Positions 5,340 to 6,973 of a stretch of DNA of 6,973 nucleotides are shown here, piece after piece. The stretch is from Firmicutes bacterium UBA3910 (GTDB taxonomy: Bacteria > Bacillota > Limnochordia > Darwinibacteriales > Darwinibacteriaceae): the NCBI GenBank assembly GCA_002391465.1, contig DGFC01000184.1, positions 1-6,973 of the forward strand. Direction: 5' to 3'. Position 1 is the first letter of the stretch, and each line of letters begins with the position of its first letter. Position numbers and translations under genes: made by a program. The notes under the pieces were generated by a model, which worked only from the letters and a program-made list of their open reading frames with translations, had not been told where the DNA came from and searched no databases.

Positions 5340-6500
5340 TCACCTCATTACAACCGCCAGATTTCCTATGCCTACCAGAATACTGATACAGAGCAAAAAC
5401 ATTAGGGCCACCGTTCCCAGACAGGCAAACACCAAACTCAAAGAAGATTCCACCGTGGATAAGGTCTGTACCACCCGCTGGTCGCAGATGGGTTCGAGTA
5501 GGACACCAACTAATTTATAGATAAGGAGCATAGCCCAAATCTTCAAAAGCGGGGTTGCTACCAAAAACGCGACTACAGCTAGACCGAACACACCCACACC
5601 GTTTTTGATCAGGAGAGAACCTCCTACCACCACCTCCATGGCATCGGCAAACATGCCGCCTGCAACTGGAATAAAGGTCTTAGTCATGTACTTGGCCGCC
5701 CTGAGAGAAACGCCATCTGCCACAGGTGCGATCGCCCCTTTTACCACCATAAACCCGGAAAAGACTATAAACAGGGCGCCCAATAGAGTAACGACAGCCT
5801 GTTTCAAGAGCCCGCTGAAACGGGAAAAGGGCAGGTCTTCTGCGAAGTGGGAAACGAGGCCAAAGGCTGTACCGAACATGATGAGAGGTAGTAGGAGATA
5901 GTGTACAAGACTGGCAATAGTTCCCACCAATCCCCAGAGCAGGGGATGGAACACAGTGGAAGAACTGATGGCCCCTACCGTCAGTAGCAGCGTGGAAAGG
6001 AGTGGTAGGAGCGACTGCATAAACGACACCATGTTATCCACTGTGTCAGCAGCCAGGGCCATTACAGCCTGAAAACTCTGCAGTGCAACCAGGACCAAAA
6101 CAAGCAAACAAACACCAAAGGCCAAATTGAGCACCGTTTTTGACCCAAAAGCTTGGGCTAGGCGCTGCAACAGTGCCGTTAGAATGCCCACTACAATCAA
6201 CTGGCGTAGGAAGTGGATGCTTAGATATAGCTCCTTGAGAAAACTGTGGGCCAGCACTTGGAGCAGCTCCCCCGGTGCCTTTTTCAAACCGCCTTCCAAC
6301 AGTTTTCTGTAATCAAGGGTGGGAATGAACTCCTGGTATTCCCTTTCCACGTATTCGCTGAAGGACAGGAGATGACCTAAGTCCAGTTCCTCTAACTGGG
6401 CCCGGACCGTTTCCTCCAACAAACCACCACTTTCCTCAGCGGAAACAGTGCAGACGCAGATGAAAAGGAGAATAATCATGACTACTGAGCTTCTTTTCAT
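5340..6500 (-). CDS. spoIIIAE: Stage III sporulation protein AE (SpoIIIAE)
   Basis: This 386-residue multi-span membrane protein is the large transmembrane subunit of the SpoIIIA complex. It starts with a typical signal peptide (basic KR, hydrophobic 5-19, likely cleavage after VSA at 19-21), then a soluble helical region (22-95) and about six to seven membrane segments (near 98-116, 124-148, 162-182, 185-215, 233-254, 303-330 and 355-382). The family block FIPVAGGMFADAMEVVVGGS (276-295), followed by LLIKNGVGVFGL, is well conserved. The ATG at 6500 is chosen because AGGTGG overlaps the spoIIIAD stop just upstream and because it gives the signal peptide. The open frame continues to 6914, but that extension lies over spoIIIAD in another frame. 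The gap to spoIIIAD is 8 bases. Confidence 0.95.
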   Translation of the reverse strand: MKRSSVVMIILLFICVCTVSAEESGGLLEETVRAQLEELDLGHLLSFSEYVEREYQEFIPTLDYRKLLEGGLKKAPGELLQVLAHSFLKELYLSIHFLRQLIVVGILTALLQRLAQAFGSKTVLNLAFGVCLLVLVLVALQSFQAVMALAADTVDNMVSFMQSLLPLLSTLLLTVGAISSSTVFHPLLWGLVGTIASLVHYLLLPLIMFGTAFGLVSHFAEDLPFSRFSGLLKQAVVTLLGALFIVFSGFMVVKGAIAPVADGVSLRAAKYMTKTFIPVAGGMFADAMEVVVGGSLLIKNGVGVFGLAVVAFLVATPLLKIWAMLLIYKLVGVLLEPICDQRVVQTLSTVESSLSLVFACLGTVALMFLLCISILVGIGNLAVVMR

Positions 6501-6508
6501 GAGACCAC

Positions 6509-6901
6509 CTAGTATCCGAGAATGGCGAACAGTGTGTTCAGTATCGTCTGCATAAGAGGGAGGGCGATCAGGATAATCACCAACTTGCCCGCTAACTCCA
6601 TCACTGCTGCAATTGCCTCTTCCCCCGCCTCCTGGCTGATCTGTACTCCGAAGGACGTGATATAAGCAACGCCGATCGTTTTCAGCACAGGACTGAGATA
6701 AAGGGAGCTGACAGAGGCCTCCTGGGCAATTCTCACTAGACCCTGGAAGGCAGTGCTGATCTGCGGTATCAGAGCCAAGAGAATGGTTGCGACGAAACCC
6801 AAGGCTAAAAGCACTGCCCAGCTCGGGGTTTCTTCCCTGAAATCTGCCTGGAAGACAGTCAAGGCAAGCCCAAGACCAATTACAAGTGGCAGCCAGAGCA
6901 T
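6509..6901 (-). CDS. spoIIIAD: Stage III sporulation protein AD (SpoIIIAD)
   Basis: A small, very hydrophobic protein of 130 residues (B. subtilis 133) with membrane segments at about 4-18, 27-47, 71-87 and 98-126. The central motif LKTIGVAYITSFGVQISQEAG (73-93) and the following MELAGKLVII match the family closely, the B. subtilis equivalent being LKIIGIAYIAEFGAQLTKDAG. It belongs to the membrane core of the SpoIIIA complex with AC and AE. I choose ATG 6901, with AGGTGG nine bases upstream. A TTG at 6907 is in frame but only three bases from that site. The stop TAG overlaps the ribosome binding site of spoIIIAE. Confidence 0.93.
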   Translation of the reverse strand: MLWLPLVIGLGLALTVFQADFREETPSWAVLLALGFVATILLALIPQISTAFQGLVRIAQEASVSSLYLSPVLKTIGVAYITSFGVQISQEAGEEAIAAVMELAGKLVIILIALPLMQTILNTLFAILGY

Positions 6902-6907
6902 TAACAA

Positions 6908-6954
6908 TCACCACCTAAAGACCGCTTCAACACTGGAGAACAACTGGCCCACCA
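6908..6954 (-). CDS. spoIIIAC: SpoIIIAC, C-terminal fragment cut by the end of the genomic sequence
   Basis: Fourteen complete codons and a TGA stop (6908-6910) remain. They read VGQLFSSVEAVFRW, which lines up with the end of SpoIIIAC (B. subtilis VDDLFKKIKAVFLFQG). The intact protein is a two-helix membrane protein of about 65-70 residues. Position directly before spoIIIAD, with a 6-base gap, supports the call. The gene is truncated only because the contig ends here; nothing suggests it is broken in the organism. Confidence 0.75.
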
Positions 6955-6973
6955 CTGTCTCTTATACACATCT
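6955..6973. other. Tn5 mosaic-end / Nextera adapter remnant (sequencing artefact)
   Basis: The last 19 bases are CTGTCTCTTATACACATCT, an exact match to the reverse complement of the hyperactive Tn5 mosaic end used in tagmentation libraries, in the orientation obtained when a read runs through its insert into the adapter. It interrupts spoIIIAC and stops exactly at the end of the sequence. It should be trimmed and is not genomic. Confidence 0.95.

Noticed and set aside
6501..6914. In-frame N-terminal extension of SpoIIIAE by 138 codons
   Set aside because: It overlies spoIIIAD in a different frame, has a cysteine- and serine-rich composition unlike the protein, and would bury a clear signal peptide and ribosome binding site at 6500.
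6955..6973. Natural Tn5-type transposon end inserted in spoIIIAC
   Set aside because: The sequence is the engineered mosaic end, present only as the last 19 bases of the sequence in the read-through orientation. No transposase or target duplication is visible.

Overview
The window is a fragment from an endospore-forming Firmicute. It holds most of a spoIIIA operon, and every gene recognised reads on the minus strand. Estimated GC is near 50%. The arrangement spoIIIA / asp23-amaP-DUF2273 / nusB / Kae1-like / ispA recalls Clostridia of the Peptococcaceae, Desulfotomaculum or Moorella kind more than Bacillus. The species cannot be named from this sequence.

Read in the direction of transcription (right to left), the first block at 6954-3754 is spoIIIAC (only its last 14 codons), then spoIIIAD, AE, AF, AG and AH. 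The genes are separated by only 4-14 bases, and ribosome binding sites often overlap the preceding stop codon. These genes encode the mother-cell half of the SpoIIIA-SpoIIQ channel across the space between mother cell and forespore. Their promoter lies outside the window. The block ends in a GC-rich hairpin at 3725-3746.

The second block at 3657-187 has its own sigma-A-type promoter with an extended -10 (3629-3657). It encodes Asp23, its membrane anchor AmaP, a small DUF2273 membrane protein, NusB, a Kae1/TsaD-like ASKHA protein of unknown role, and a farnesyl-diphosphate-synthase-type prenyltransferase (IspA). The last three overlap or nearly touch, with stop/start overlaps. The block joins envelope-stress, transcription-antitermination and isoprenoid functions in one transcription unit, without folD, xseA or xseB between nusB and ispA.

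A third transcription unit begins at the left edge. A good extended -10 promoter (134-163) and an unusual leader of about 80 nt precede the first 15 codons of an unrecognised gene that runs out of the window.

The last 19 bases (6955-6973) exactly match the Tn5 mosaic-end sequence used in Nextera-type libraries. They are almost certainly leftover sequencing adapter, so genomic sequence ends at about 6954. I found no CRISPR, tRNA, rRNA, insertion sequence or prophage. Most of the window is conserved core sequence. The least explained parts are the Kae1-like gene and the left-end leader with its truncated gene.
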